A DNA stretch of 64,000 bases from Rhodobacter sp. (GCA_030065095.1 JASJDP010000017.1:186001-250000), one strand, 5' to 3'. Shown: positions 51,615 through 61,929, counted from the first letter of the stretch. The notes: a model not told the origin generated them from the letters alone. Program-made: numbers and translations.

Positions 51615-54600
51615 CTACTCCGCGGCTGTTGCGCCGAATTGCATCGGCATTTGGGGTTCTTCTAACGCGTTCCGGCGTTCAGCTGCGTCGTGCGTCTCGC
51701 GAATGCGTTGCGCTAGAACACGGACATTAGGCTCAAGCACCATCGAGTCGTGACTGCCCGGCACCTCGAAGACCTTGATATTCGGGGCCCATTGGGCCCA
51801 CTGATTGTCTGGGAAAACGTACTCTCTTTCTCTGCTGACGAACTGGCCGTGCGAAACGGACCAATGGCGGTCGAGCGGTGGACGGAATAGCGACAGAGGA
51901 CCGGACCAGGGTCGCAATTCGTAGCCAGCGACGGCAGCGCGGAAGGCTGCCTCGATATCCCGGTCGTGGAAGTGCAACGGATCGTCTGCCATCACGGCTG
52001 AATCGTGAAGTTCGCGTTTTTCCAGTTCCCAGCGATAGCGCGCCGTTGCCCATTCACCTAAGTAGCGAATGCCCTTGCGCTGCAATTCGTGTAACTTGAT
52101 CAATAGTTTATCCGGCCGTGTTAAGTTCGGTCGGACCGGCAAAGGCGTGTCGAGCATTATGAGCGATGCGACCTCGTCACCGGCTGTCGATAGCTGCTGC
52201 GCCATTTCGAAGGCTGTGATGCCACCACCCGAAAATCCGCCCAAAAAATATGGCCCCGACGGCTGAACCGTTTTGATTTCGGCTATGTAGTCGGCGGCCG
52301 CGCCAGCGATCGTCCGGTGCGGGTCCGCATCGCCAAAGAGCCCGCGGGCCTGAAGCCCGTAGAACGGGCGATCGACCCCGAGAAGCTGCGCGAGATGGCG
52401 CAGGTTCAACACGTTGCCGAACATTCCCGCGACGATGAAAACCGGTTGCTTGGACACACCATCGCTGTTGTGCATCGGCACGAGATAAGAGAACTCGCGC
52501 GATGCGTCCTTGGAGCGGGCCTCCCTCACCCCCCCGATCTCCGACCGCTCGGCGATAAGCGCTGCACATTTGGCGATCGTCGGCGCCTCGAACAGGACGG
52601 AGATCGGAAATTCGACCCGAAACGTTTGTTTGATCATGGCGAAGAGCCGCACAGCGATCAGAGAGTGACCTCCGAGATCGAAGAAGCTGTCATGGATCCC
52701 GACCTGTTTGACACCAAGCAAATCCTGCCAAAAACCCGCAAGCGCCGTTTCGGTCTCATTCGTGGGCGCAACGTAGTCCGTATCCATCGCCGGCCGGTCG
52801 AAGTTTTGGTTTTGCCCTACGCCTGGAATGTCCGGTTCATTTGTCTGCGTGATCAGCCCCTCGAGATCGAGGGACGATGCTACAACCTGCGGCAGGTCGC
52901 TGGCCACGGCGCGGATCAGGGCTTCTCCGCCTTCGTCGGCGCGGATGCCTTGCGAGACATTGTAGGCCTGGCGTTCTGCAGCCGGCGACATTGGGCGGGC
53001 CGGTTCTTGGCCTGCGTCGTCGAATTCAAGCACGCGCGCGTCGATTTCGGGAGCTTGCGCGAAGCCCGGCGCGTCGCCGAGGCGCTTCATCGAGAAGCCT
53101 TCGATCTCTAGACAGATCTCGCCATTGGGGTTGCAGATGGTCACATCGAACGATGCAAATTCGTTTGTGTTCTCAGACCGTTGCCCAACACGCACCCAGC
53201 TCCAGATATCTTTCGGGATGGGCTTTCGAACACGAACGTTTTGATAGGAGACCGGAACCCAAAGCGCGGTGGGCTGGTAGCCTTCGACAAGCTCCATCGC
53301 CCAGCCGGTTGCGAGGTCGAGCAAAGCGGGATGCGTCAGATACCCGTCTGACAAATCCTTGGCGGCGGAAGGCGGCAGCGAAAGCCGGGCGAGTCCTTCC
53401 CGGTCGCCGAGGCGCTTGTCCCGCAAGACCCGCCACCGTGCTCCGAAGTTCATATGTGCCTGTTGCGGCAACTGCAGCGGAACGCTGGCCGTCACGTGTT
53501 GCGTACGGCTCTCGATGTCTGCGATACGAAGGTTTCCGCACGTTTCGGCCGGTGATCCCACGGGCTCTAGAAGCGCCCGTGCATGCACGGCAAATCCTTG
53601 CCGGCCGTTGGCGCTGTAGCCGCCGAGCGCTTCAAAAATGTATCCGTTTTCGTGGGGTGACAGGCGGACACGCAAATCGCGCGTCTCACCGTCTTGAACC
53701 CTGAATGGCTGGAAAAAGAGGAGATCCCGGATCCGGAACGCCCCGGTCTCGCCAAGCTCGCACAGCGTTTCGGCAGCCAGTTCAATGTACCCAGTGCCGG
53801 GCAAAAGCGCATGGCCCTCGGCAGTGCGATGCTCGTCCAGAACCCAGTTCGTCGCGGGCGACAGCCGTGCGCTGAAGATGTGATTGCCCTGCCGGTCGAA
53901 CGTCGCCTCATCCAAAAGTGGCGTCTTCGTCAGCATGACCGGAGCTGAAGCGGACGCGCTTGATAACTCCGCGACTGCGGCGGCAGCCATGCCAACGTCC
54001 GACCAGACGCCCCAGTTGACGGCTACCACTTTGGTAGCACCGCCGCGCCGGCTTTTGGCGTAGGCATTCAGGTATTCGTTGGCGGCGACATAGTCGATCT
54101 GGCCAGCGGGGCGCATTATCGTGCTGGTCGACGAAAACAGGACCAGCAGATCGAGCGATCCATCGGGGAACAAAGCGTCGAGAACCTGAAGTCCGCGAAT
54201 TTTCGGGGCCAACACTTCCTCGACATCCCGGGCGGTCTTGGTCAGAAACGGAGCGTCCTTGATCGTTCCGGCGGCGTGCAGCACACCATGGATCGCGCCA
54301 AACCGCGCTTTCGCCGATGCGACGGCGTCGGCCATTTCGTCGAAGTTGCAGACATCGGCCTTGACGATCATGGCTTCGGCGCCCGCCTTTTCCAACTGCT
54401 GCAAGGACAACAGCCGCCGAGCCGTGGTGTCGGTAGGAGGATGCTTGCGCAGATAGTCCTGCCAATCCGACCTGCGAGGCAAAGCGGACCGCGACACAAG
54501 CACAAGCTTCGCGCCGTAGGTCACGGCCAACCTATTTGCCACCGCGAAAGCGATCCCACCCAGACCACCGGTGATCATATAAACGCCGCCGTGCCGGAAT

Positions 54601-57600
54601 CCGGCGTCGCAAACCGCAGCAGGTTCGGTCAGTGCGACGGGCCTGAATTCGAGCTCGAACCGTTTGTCTCCGCGATAGGCACCCGTGAGGCTTCTTGGCG
54701 GCGCCAGCAGGTCTTCGAGCAACCGTTCGGTCAAAGCCGGGCGTTGTTTGTCGATTGCTTCGGATTTCCGGTTGAATTCCGGCAGCCAGGACAGCCGTTT
54801 TGTGTCCGCCGCGCGCGCGGGCAAATCGATGTCAAATGTCGCGCAGGACATGCCCGCAAGCTCTTTGGGCATCACACCGGCAGGGCCGGATATCGTTGAT
54901 TTCTCGGGATAAAGCAGCGCTTCGTCATGCACTTGCGCGGCGCCGGAGGTTACCACGGTGATATGGACCGGCATTGGTGCGTTTTCTTGCGCCAAAGCCT
55001 GTCCAAGGTGCATGAGACTGTAAAATCCAATCTCCTGACAGTGATCGAAGAAACTGCTGCCCGCGCGGAATTTCGTGTTGTCAGCGACCGGCCAGAAATT
55101 CACGATTCGCGTTGGCGCGAACTCGCGGGACATCAGATCCCGGACAAGCAAGTCGTAGCCGTCGCGTCCGAGTTCCGGCGCAAGAGAGTAGCAGAATTCG
55201 GAGGTGCGAGCGTAAACATCTGCCGCCACGACCTCGATCACCCTATGCGACGCGGCGCGCAATTCGTCGATGACAGGACGGGCGATACCGGTGTCGTCGA
55301 CGAATATCAGCCAGGTCTGCGGCTCGGCACCGCGGACGCCTTGGTCGATTTCCAGATCGTAGTCGGCAAGACGCGGCCGCCAGACCGGTCGATAGCCCCA
55401 GTTCGCGATATCATCGTGGCGCGCAACCGGCGCCCGTTTTTCCGAATTCCGAGGCTCACCAGGTTCGATGAAAAACCGTTTGCGTTGGAAGGCATAGGTT
55501 GGCAGCGGCACGCGCTTGCGCTTTTCTTCGCCCCATAGCTGGCCCCAATCGACATCGACGCCCGTCGCCCAAAGCCGCCCGACGACGCCAAGAAATTGGA
55601 CATCGTCGGCAATGGCGTGATCGACATGGCGCAACGTGCCAAAGGCCTGATTGGCGGTGACGTGCGGGTTCATCTGCGCAAGCGAGCTGAGCGTCTTGCC
55701 GGGGCCGACTTCGAGAAAGACCTGGCCGGACCGCTCTGCCAGCGTTGCGATACAGTCGGCGAAACGTACTGTATGGCGAAGGTGTTCGACCCAATACCCG
55801 GGATCGGTGGCCTGATCTTCCGTCAAAACTTTGCCCGTGAGATTGGACACCAGTGGAATGCCCGGGGCCTTTAGATCCATCTGGGCAAGCAATGCCCGAA
55901 AGTCGGCAAGTATGGGTTCAAGCATGCGGGAATGCGCGGCGATGTCGATTGGAATGCGTTGGGTTGCAATCCCTTGCTCGGCGAGTTTGTTCGCAAACGC
56001 ATCCAGGGCTGTGTTTGGCCCCGACACGACGGTCAATTCGGGCGCATTGACGGCCGCGATGTCCAGCGTGTCGTTCAACAACGCAGAGAGGTCATCGGCC
56101 GCTATCGGGACGCTCAACATGCCTCCGGCCGGCACGGTGTCAAACAGACGCCCGCGAAGCAGCACCAGATCGATGCAATCCTCGAATGACATGACACCTG
56201 CCAAACACGCGGCCGTGTTCTCGCCCATGCTGTGCCCGACCAGCGCGGCCGGGCGCACGCCCCAGGACATCCAAAGCTGGGCCAGGGCATATTCGACGAT
56301 CATGATCAAAGGCAGTTGGATCGAGGGCCGTTTCAGTGCCTCCGCCGCATCGGCCTCATCTTCCTTCGGCGGCAGCCAAATGTCGCGGACATTGTGGTCT
56401 ACCTTGGATTGCAGGATATCTAGCCCCCGATCCATCCAGTCGCGGAAGACCGGTTCGGTTTCATATAGATCGCGCCCCATGTTCGGGTATTGCGCACCGC
56501 CACCGGGAAACATGAAAACGACATCCGGGCCGTCACCAATACGGCTGTGCGCGAAGACACGGTGTGGGTCTTTGCTATCGAGAAGGGAAGCCGCTTCTTC
56601 ATGGGTCTCCGCCACCAAGACGAGGCGATGCTCGAAAGCGCGCCGCCCTTCTTTCAGGGTAAAGGCGACATCGGCAAGCGGCTGATCTTTGTGCATCCGC
56701 AGATGATCGGCCAGCGCTGACGCGTTCGCCTGCAACGCCGCCTTGGATCGGCCAGACATCGTCAAAAGATGGAATGGCCAATCGGATGGTCCGCTCGCGC
56801 TTGCCGGCGGTGCTTCTTCCAGGATGACATGAGCATTGGTCCCACCGACCCCAAGCGAATTGACGCCGGCCCTGCGAGGGCCGGTGCCTTGATCCCAGGT
56901 CGCCAAAGCGTCGTTTACGAAGAAAGGACTGGTATGGAAGTCGATAACTGGGTTTGGCGCCTCGTAGCCGAGGGACGGTGGAATCTCCTGCTTGTCTAGC
57001 GAAAGCGCGGTTTTAACCAGACTTGCCACCCCGGCCGCAGTGTCCAGATGCCCGATGTTCGATTTGACCGAACCGACGCGGCAAAAGCCGACGGCATCGG
57101 TGGTTTGGCGGAACGCATCGGTCAGCGCAGAGATCTCGATGGGATCGCCAAGATATGTGCCCGTGCCATGGCACTCGACATAGCCAATCGTATCCGCTGT
57201 GATGCCGGCCTCAACGTGAGCCGCGACCATCGCGGAGGCCTGACCGCTGACGCTGGGTGCAAGGTAGCTGGCCTTTGTCGCGCCGTCATTGTTGACCGCG
57301 CTGCCCTTGATGACTGCCCAGATGTGATCACCGTCGGCAATCGCATCCGCCAGTGGGCGTAGAACCACAGCACCTGCACCGCTGCCGAAGACCGTACCCT
57401 TGGCCCGGTGGTCAAAGGCGTGGCAGTGTCCGTCTGGCGAAAGGATTTCGTTTTCGTTGTAAAGATAGCCGCGGCCGTGCGGCAGCACGATCGTCGCACC
57501 GCCGGCGAGGGCCATCTTACAGTCGCCTTCGCGCAGCGCCCGGCACGCGAAGTGGACGGCCACCAACGATGTGGAGCAGGCCGTTTGCAGATTGATGCTG

Positions 57601-58127
57601 GGGCCCTTCAAATCGAACACGTGGCTGACCCGCGTCGACAGGAAATCCTTGTCGTTGCCGGTATGGCGCAGAAGGAACGTGCCGGTTTCGTGGACCAGAT
57701 CCGGGTTCGAACAGAGGTTGAAGTAGAAATAGCTGCCCATACCGCAACCGGCGTAGACACCAATACTGCCGTCGACGGAGTCGGGCGGGTGGCCAGCGAC
57801 CTCCAAGGCTTCCCATGCGACTTCTAGGAATTGCCGGTGCTGCGGGTCGAGGATCGCGGCTTCCTTCGGGCTGAACCCGAAGAATTCCGCGTCGAATTCA
57901 TCGAATCCATCGAGAGTGGCCGCGGCCTTGACGTAGTTGCTGCGACGGATCTTTTCAGGCGACTCCCCCGCTGCGATCAGTGTCTCTTCATCGAGCGTCC
58001 GGATCGACTCGACACCGTCCCGCAGGTTGCCCCAGAATTTCCCGAGCGTCGACGCGCCCGGGACATGAACTGCCATCCCGACTATTGCGATGTCGCCGTC
58101 CAACTTGTGCTTGTCAAAATCCGTCAC
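51615..58127 (-). CDS. Type I polyketide synthase KS-AT-KR-DH-ACP-TE
   Basis: 2170 residues. KS (10-440): C184 in TACSTS, H320 in ECHGTGT, H360 in NIGHL. AT (535-860): FMFPGGGAQYP, S633 in GHSMGE; the specificity segment IAAHS does not match the usual malonyl or methylmalonyl words. KR (about 930-1385): TGGLGGIA and Y1346 in YVAAN. DH (about 1420-1690): H1433 in DEHRTAEGHALLPG and D1604 in HPALLDLA. ACP: S1822 in DLGGHSL, preceded by the NRPS-style linker FDRPAMDTDYVAP. TE (about 1890-2150): S1966 in GGFSGG, D1993, H2126. DH follows KR, the reverse of the common order. One module would add one ketide and reduce it to an enoyl unit. Confidence 0.94.
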   Translation of the reverse strand: MTDFDKHKLDGDIAIVGMAVHVPGASTLGKFWGNLRDGVESIRTLDEETLIAAGESPEKIRRSNYVKAAATLDGFDEFDAEFFGFSPKEAAILDPQHRQFLEVAWEALEVAGHPPDSVDGSIGVYAGCGMGSYFYFNLCSNPDLVHETGTFLLRHTGNDKDFLSTRVSHVFDLKGPSINLQTACSTSLVAVHFACRALREGDCKMALAGGATIVLPHGRGYLYNENEILSPDGHCHAFDHRAKGTVFGSGAGAVVLRPLADAIADGDHIWAVIKGSAVNNDGATKASYLAPSVSGQASAMVAAHVEAGITADTIGYVECHGTGTYLGDPIEISALTDAFRQTTDAVGFCRVGSVKSNIGHLDTAAGVASLVKTALSLDKQEIPPSLGYEAPNPVIDFHTSPFFVNDALATWDQGTGPRRAGVNSLGVGGTNAHVILEEAPPASASGPSDWPFHLLTMSGRSKAALQANASALADHLRMHKDQPLADVAFTLKEGRRAFEHRLVLVAETHEEAASLLDSKDPHRVFAHSRIGDGPDVVFMFPGGGAQYPNMGRDLYETEPVFRDWMDRGLDILQSKVDHNVRDIWLPPKEDEADAAEALKRPSIQLPLIMIVEYALAQLWMSWGVRPAALVGHSMGENTAACLAGVMSFEDCIDLVLLRGRLFDTVPAGGMLSVPIAADDLSALLNDTLDIAAVNAPELTVVSGPNTALDAFANKLAEQGIATQRIPIDIAAHSRMLEPILADFRALLAQMDLKAPGIPLVSNLTGKVLTEDQATDPGYWVEHLRHTVRFADCIATLAERSGQVFLEVGPGKTLSSLAQMNPHVTANQAFGTLRHVDHAIADDVQFLGVVGRLWATGVDVDWGQLWGEEKRKRVPLPTYAFQRKRFFIEPGEPRNSEKRAPVARHDDIANWGYRPVWRPRLADYDLEIDQGVRGAEPQTWLIFVDDTGIARPVIDELRAASHRVIEVVAADVYARTSEFCYSLAPELGRDGYDLLVRDLMSREFAPTRIVNFWPVADNTKFRAGSSFFDHCQEIGFYSLMHLGQALAQENAPMPVHITVVTSGAAQVHDEALLYPEKSTISGPAGVMPKELAGMSCATFDIDLPARAADTKRLSWLPEFNRKSEAIDKQRPALTERLLEDLLAPPRSLTGAYRGDKRFELEFRPVALTEPAAVCDAGFRHGGVYMITGGLGGIAFAVANRLAVTYGAKLVLVSRSALPRRSDWQDYLRKHPPTDTTARRLLSLQQLEKAGAEAMIVKADVCNFDEMADAVASAKARFGAIHGVLHAAGTIKDAPFLTKTARDVEEVLAPKIRGLQVLDALFPDGSLDLLVLFSSTSTIMRPAGQIDYVAANEYLNAYAKSRRGGATKVVAVNWGVWSDVGMAAAAVAELSSASASAPVMLTKTPLLDEATFDRQGNHIFSARLSPATNWVLDEHRTAEGHALLPGTGYIELAAETLCELGETGAFRIRDLLFFQPFRVQDGETRDLRVRLSPHENGYIFEALGGYSANGRQGFAVHARALLEPVGSPAETCGNLRIADIESRTQHVTASVPLQLPQQAHMNFGARWRVLRDKRLGDREGLARLSLPPSAAKDLSDGYLTHPALLDLATGWAMELVEGYQPTALWVPVSYQNVRVRKPIPKDIWSWVRVGQRSENTNEFASFDVTICNPNGEICLEIEGFSMKRLGDAPGFAQAPEIDARVLEFDDAGQEPARPMSPAAERQAYNVSQGIRADEGGEALIRAVASDLPQVVASSLDLEGLITQTNEPDIPGVGQNQNFDRPAMDTDYVAPTNETETALAGFWQDLLGVKQVGIHDSFFDLGGHSLIAVRLFAMIKQTFRVEFPISVLFEAPTIAKCAALIAERSEIGGVREARSKDASREFSYLVPMHNSDGVSKQPVFIVAGMFGNVLNLRHLAQLLGVDRPFYGLQARGLFGDADPHRTIAGAAADYIAEIKTVQPSGPYFLGGFSGGGITAFEMAQQLSTAGDEVASLIMLDTPLPVRPNLTRPDKLLIKLHELQRKGIRYLGEWATARYRWELEKRELHDSAVMADDPLHFHDRDIEAAFRAAVAGYELRPWSGPLSLFRPPLDRHWSVSHGQFVSREREYVFPDNQWAQWAPNIKVFEVPGSHDSMVLEPNVRVLAQRIRETHDAAERRNALEEPQMPMQFGATAAE

Positions 58128-58488
58128 GATTGGCCTGCTTTGGCGAATGTCTTGACGGTTTCACCCCCGAAACCCTCTTTCTGCTTAGAAGACAGGTGCT
58201 ATTCGCGGTACCCTCGCGGCGTTACCTTCGGATTGGCTTCCCGTAAGAGTTTGTTATAAAACAGATAATTGCGCTAATTTCGGTCATTCGGCCTGTTTCT
58301 AGATCTCCGACAAAATCGGTGAATCAAGTGGACTATTCCAAATCGCGAAATCAGCAGAAATCGACGGGTCTGAGTCGGTGCGTGGGGCCCGCTATTCAAA
58401 GCTGACTAGCTCCAAGCACCCGCAACTTATAGTAATTTCCGAAAAACCAAAGGCTCCGGCTTGATCGCTCAACGACAACACGGGCCGT
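58128..58488. other. Leader region of the PKS-NRPS operon
   Basis: 361 bp between the polymerase stop and the PKS start, both on the minus strand. It is A/T-richer than the genes; the most promoter-like part, at 58250-58280, reads on the minus strand CAATTATCTGTTTTATAACA. No clear operator palindrome or terminator. The operon promoter must lie here or read through from the polymerase gene. Confidence 0.45.
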
Positions 58489-59943
58489 CTACATGATCGT
58501 CGTTGGAACCCGATCCTTCGCCACCGTGCCAATGGCCGGACGAAGTGTGACAGCCGCATCAGCCTTCTGCTGCAACTTGAGCCGTTCGGCATATCCCAAG
58601 CCGGCACCGGCGAGCATCCAGGTGATTGGTGTCAGGGCAGCGTTCAAGAGCATGTCCACCATGTTGATGCCGAGGATAAGGACGGCAGCGGCCGCATAGG
58701 GTGAAATGTGATGTCCCGATGCGTTCAGCGCCGCTCTGCCCAGCAGAAAGATGGGCAGAGATAACAGCCCGAATTCACAGACATACCCCAGCCATCCATA
58801 GGTTCCGAACACGATAATCCAGCGGCCGTCGGGAATTGTCAGCAATTCCCCAGTTTCGGAATCGTGGATCAGGTTGCGGCCCCAACCGCCCCAGCCGACC
58901 CAAGGACGTTCACTGGCCCGTTCGAGCAAAAGCGTTTCAGTTTCAAATCGGTAGGCAAGTGACGCCGCCCGGGCCGGATTGACGGAATTGGCCCACTCCA
59001 GAATATCCTCGACGGGAACCCACCCGACGCCGCGCAAAAGCGGATAGATGACGGCCGCAAGCGCGAATGCGACGGCGATCTTGATCTGCAGACGCATGCC
59101 CGCGAACAAGACGACAGGAACGAGGCAAACGCCGTATGCGAAACTTGCCAGGCTTTTGCATAGGTAGAGCAAACCGGCGAGGTAGATCATCGCCAGGACG
59201 AACCGGACCCTCCGCTCGTCCACCGAGGCTTTCATCAACGCCGTCGCCGAAAGCAGCGCTGCGACCACGAAGATGGCAAGCCAAAGCGGATGCTCCAGAA
59301 ATACGATCGGTCGAAACCCGCCGGACCGCATGGTTTGTACAAACTCGTGCTGAAAGAAGCCGTAGACCCAGGTGTTGATCTGCGGGCTCAGGCGGATCTC
59401 GATCAGGGCCGGCACCGAATAGACAAGCGCCGCAATCACGATTGCCAGCAAGAGTTCACGGATGTTGTCCTCGGTCGCAAGGAGGTGTCGAGCCAACAGG
59501 AAAGGGAGGATTGCGATCACTTGCCCCCCGAAGGCAGAGGCGACGTCACGCAAGCCCAAACCCGGCAACGACCAGGCTGGGAAAGAAATCGGATCGCTGT
59601 TTGCAAACACCTCAAAGACGACGGCGTCCGAGTTTGCCAGAACCGTGGGAACGGAGCCAATCACGAAACCCGCCAGCAACAGCCGGGCGAGTTTGGAGTG
59701 CGGCCAAACCGACATATTTCGGCCGAGGAATACCAGGCAGATCAGAAAAACGCTCACACTTGGGATTGATGACTTGTCGAGCGGCGGGACCAGGGGCAGG
59801 TCGAAACTCGCAACCGGCGGCAACAAAAGATAGCCGCCAATCAGCGACCAGATCACGGCGCGTTCCAGCTTCATGGACCGAAACAACACCAGGCAGACCA
59901 GCGGCCACAACAATAGGGCCAAATATGCGATACCGTTCGGCAT
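58489..59943 (-). CDS. Wzy-like polysaccharide polymerase / O-antigen ligase family protein
   Basis: 484 residues with about 11-12 membrane helices and a large periplasmic loop (about 300-400) with ANSVNPARAASLAYRFET and ERPWVGWGGWGRNLI, typical of the Wzy/WaaL family. It would join lipid-linked repeat units in the periplasm. Wzz- and Wzx-like genes on the other side of the PKS-NRPS block complete a Wzx/Wzy system. Divergent from a GT2 gene. Confidence 0.87.
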   Translation of the reverse strand: MPNGIAYLALLLWPLVCLVLFRSMKLERAVIWSLIGGYLLLPPVASFDLPLVPPLDKSSIPSVSVFLICLVFLGRNMSVWPHSKLARLLLAGFVIGSVPTVLANSDAVVFEVFANSDPISFPAWSLPGLGLRDVASAFGGQVIAILPFLLARHLLATEDNIRELLLAIVIAALVYSVPALIEIRLSPQINTWVYGFFQHEFVQTMRSGGFRPIVFLEHPLWLAIFVVAALLSATALMKASVDERRVRFVLAMIYLAGLLYLCKSLASFAYGVCLVPVVLFAGMRLQIKIAVAFALAAVIYPLLRGVGWVPVEDILEWANSVNPARAASLAYRFETETLLLERASERPWVGWGGWGRNLIHDSETGELLTIPDGRWIIVFGTYGWLGYVCEFGLLSLPIFLLGRAALNASGHHISPYAAAAVLILGINMVDMLLNAALTPITWMLAGAGLGYAERLKLQQKADAAVTLRPAIGTVAKDRVPTTIM

Positions 59944-59978
59944 TCGTGGTCAATCTTGTTGATATTTCCTATATTTTA

Positions 59979-59993
59979 TAGTGTGTTACACTA
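59979..59993. promoter_or_regulatory. Palindrome in a divergent promoter (TAGTGT-GTT-ACACTA)
   Basis: Perfect 6-bp arms with a 3-bp centre in the AT-rich gap between the Wzy-like gene and the divergent GT2 gene, next to TATATTTTATA-like promoter words. A candidate site for a regulator of the locus; single occurrence. Confidence 0.4.
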
Positions 59994-60129
59994 CATTAGT
60001 GCGACAGGAATTGACAAGCGAAAGCCGGCGCTGGATCGTCGGGTGTGGCGGTCCTTGCCGAATTGCGAGCCACAGCATGATCGTTGGTGGCGGTCGCCAA
60101 CTCGGTTGGGCAGTAGGGCGAAAAACCGG

Positions 60130-61155
60130 ATGCCGAAAGACCATGAAACAGATCGTCTGGCGACGTCCGCCGACATCGATCCTGTGGTGGCCTCAACGAT
60201 TGATTGTGTGGTCATCGGGCGGAACGAAGGTGATCGCCTTGTCAGGTGCTTGGCGTCGCTTCAGGGCAAATTCCGGCGCATTGTCTATGTCGATTCCGGG
60301 TCGACGGACGGCAGCCTCGAAGCCGCGGAAAGCTCGGGTGCCGAAACGGTCGCCCTTGACGCGACGCGTCCATTCGCTGCGTCGCGGGCGAGGAACGCAG
60401 GGCTTAAGGCGCTCGCCTGCAGGCCACCGGAATTTGTACAATTGATCGATGGCGACTGCGTGTTGCGAGATGGCTGGGTCGAAGAGGCCCTGGGCTTCAT
60501 GAACGAGACTCCCGCCGCGGCGGTCGTCTGCGGACGGCGCCGAGAGCTGTCCTTGAGGACATCGGTCTTTAACAGGTTGTGCGATCGGGAATGGAATACT
60601 CCGGTCGGCCGCGCCAAAGCTTGCGGAGGCGACGCGGTTGTGCGGTTCGATGCACTGAAGGATATCGGAGGGTTCCGCGAAGACCTGATTGCCGGGGAAG
60701 AGCCCGAACTCTGTCTGCGATTGCGGCGAGAGGGCTGGGAGATCTGGCGTATCGATGCAGAGATGACATGGCATGACGCCGCAATCACACGGCTGCCACA
60801 ATGGTGGAGTCGGACGAAACGTGCCGGTTACGCATTTGCTGAAGGCGCCGCGATGTACGGGCGCCCGCCAGAGCGACATTGGAAGGCTGAAACGCGAAGG
60901 GCGGTAGTTTGGGGGCTGGTGTTGCCTTCGATCTGCGTCCTCGCCAGTCTCGCCAGTTTCGCCGGTCTACTGCTCTGGCTGGCCTATCCTCTACAGGTCT
61001 CTCGGCTCGCGTGGCGTGAGGGAATAGGGCGCCGCGAGGCCTGGGAATACGCCTTCTTTACTGTTCTGGGGCGCGTTCCAGAGGCGATTGGGGTGATGTC
61101 ATATCACCTTCGCCGGTTGGGTGCCCGGCGATCGGACCTGATTGAGTACAAGTAG
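60130..61155 (+). CDS. Glycosyltransferase family 2 with C-terminal membrane helix
   Basis: 341 residues. GT-A motifs VVIGRNEGDRLVRCL, VDSGSTDGSLEAAES, LIDGDCVLRDGWVEE (DxD-like) and EDLIAGEEPELCLRLRR (base). A hydrophobic region near 260-285 ties it to the membrane. ATG 60130 is chosen because the in-frame sequence before it is Trp/Arg-rich and non-coding in character. Convergent with WecG/TagA-like gene, 6 bp between stops. Confidence 0.9.
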   Translation: MPKDHETDRLATSADIDPVVASTIDCVVIGRNEGDRLVRCLASLQGKFRRIVYVDSGSTDGSLEAAESSGAETVALDATRPFAASRARNAGLKALACRPPEFVQLIDGDCVLRDGWVEEALGFMNETPAAAVVCGRRRELSLRTSVFNRLCDREWNTPVGRAKACGGDAVVRFDALKDIGGFREDLIAGEEPELCLRLRREGWEIWRIDAEMTWHDAAITRLPQWWSRTKRAGYAFAEGAAMYGRPPERHWKAETRRAVVWGLVLPSICVLASLASFAGLLLWLAYPLQVSRLAWREGIGRREAWEYAFFTVLGRVPEAIGVMSYHLRRLGARRSDLIEYK

Positions 61156-61161
61156 CGCCGA

Positions 61162-61929
61162 CTAATCTGCGGATATCCCCGCGAGCCTGGTCTTGAACGC
61201 GACGACCCCGAGGCGGGGCAGAATCAGAAAACAACGGGCGTATCTGGGGATCATGCGCCGGGGATTTTCCAGCATTCGCCAGAACCATTCCAAAGCCAGC
61301 CGCCGGAAAATACGGGGTGCGCGCCGTTGATGACCGGAGATGAAGTCGAGACCCGCACCTATTGAAACAAACCCAGCTTGCGGGACGAGAACGTGCGCCC
61401 GTGCCGCAAAGCATTCCTGTTTTGGCGCGCCAAGGGCGACAAAACAAAGCTGCGCTCGGGTTCGCCTAAGCTCGGCGATGATATGGTTGGCCTCTTCCCC
61501 ATAGGGATCGAATGACTGCGATGGAGAGATCTTGGCGCATATGTGCAACCCAGGAAACTGAGCCTGCAACGCGCCCGCCGCAGTCTGCAAAACGCTATCC
61601 GTGCTCCCGATGAGCGCAACACGGGCGCCGAGGTCCAACGCGACCCGGCATAGCGGCAAAATCAACTCCGAACCAGGCGTCAATTTGACGGGATGCCCCG
61701 CAATCCAGGACAACCAAACGACAGGACGACCATCGGCCACCACATAGTCATGTCGCATGTAAGCCTGGGCGAAATCCGGTAGGACCGCGATCTTCGCAAC
61801 GTGGTCCAAATTCAACGTCGCCACTGTAAATCCACGGCCGCCGGCCTGTCTTTCGCGGACGGCTTTCAACAGCGTATCTTGGTCGGACACGCTGATCCCC
61901 ACCGTCTCTGATCCCAGGGCAAAATCCAA
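61162..61929 (-). CDS. WecG/TagA/CpsF-family glycosyltransferase
   Basis: 255 residues, GT26 family. Landmarks are TLNLDHV, VVADGRPVVW, ARVALIGSTDSV, FVALGAPKQE and GAGLDFISGHQRRAP. Such enzymes transfer ManNAc(A)-like sugars to lipid-linked acceptors. Starts with TTG preceded by GGAAGG; no ATG nearby in frame. Confidence 0.92.
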   Translation of the reverse strand: MDFALGSETVGISVSDQDTLLKAVRERQAGGRGFTVATLNLDHVAKIAVLPDFAQAYMRHDYVVADGRPVVWLSWIAGHPVKLTPGSELILPLCRVALDLGARVALIGSTDSVLQTAAGALQAQFPGLHICAKISPSQSFDPYGEEANHIIAELRRTRAQLCFVALGAPKQECFAARAHVLVPQAGFVSIGAGLDFISGHQRRAPRIFRRLALEWFWRMLENPRRMIPRYARCFLILPRLGVVAFKTRLAGISAD

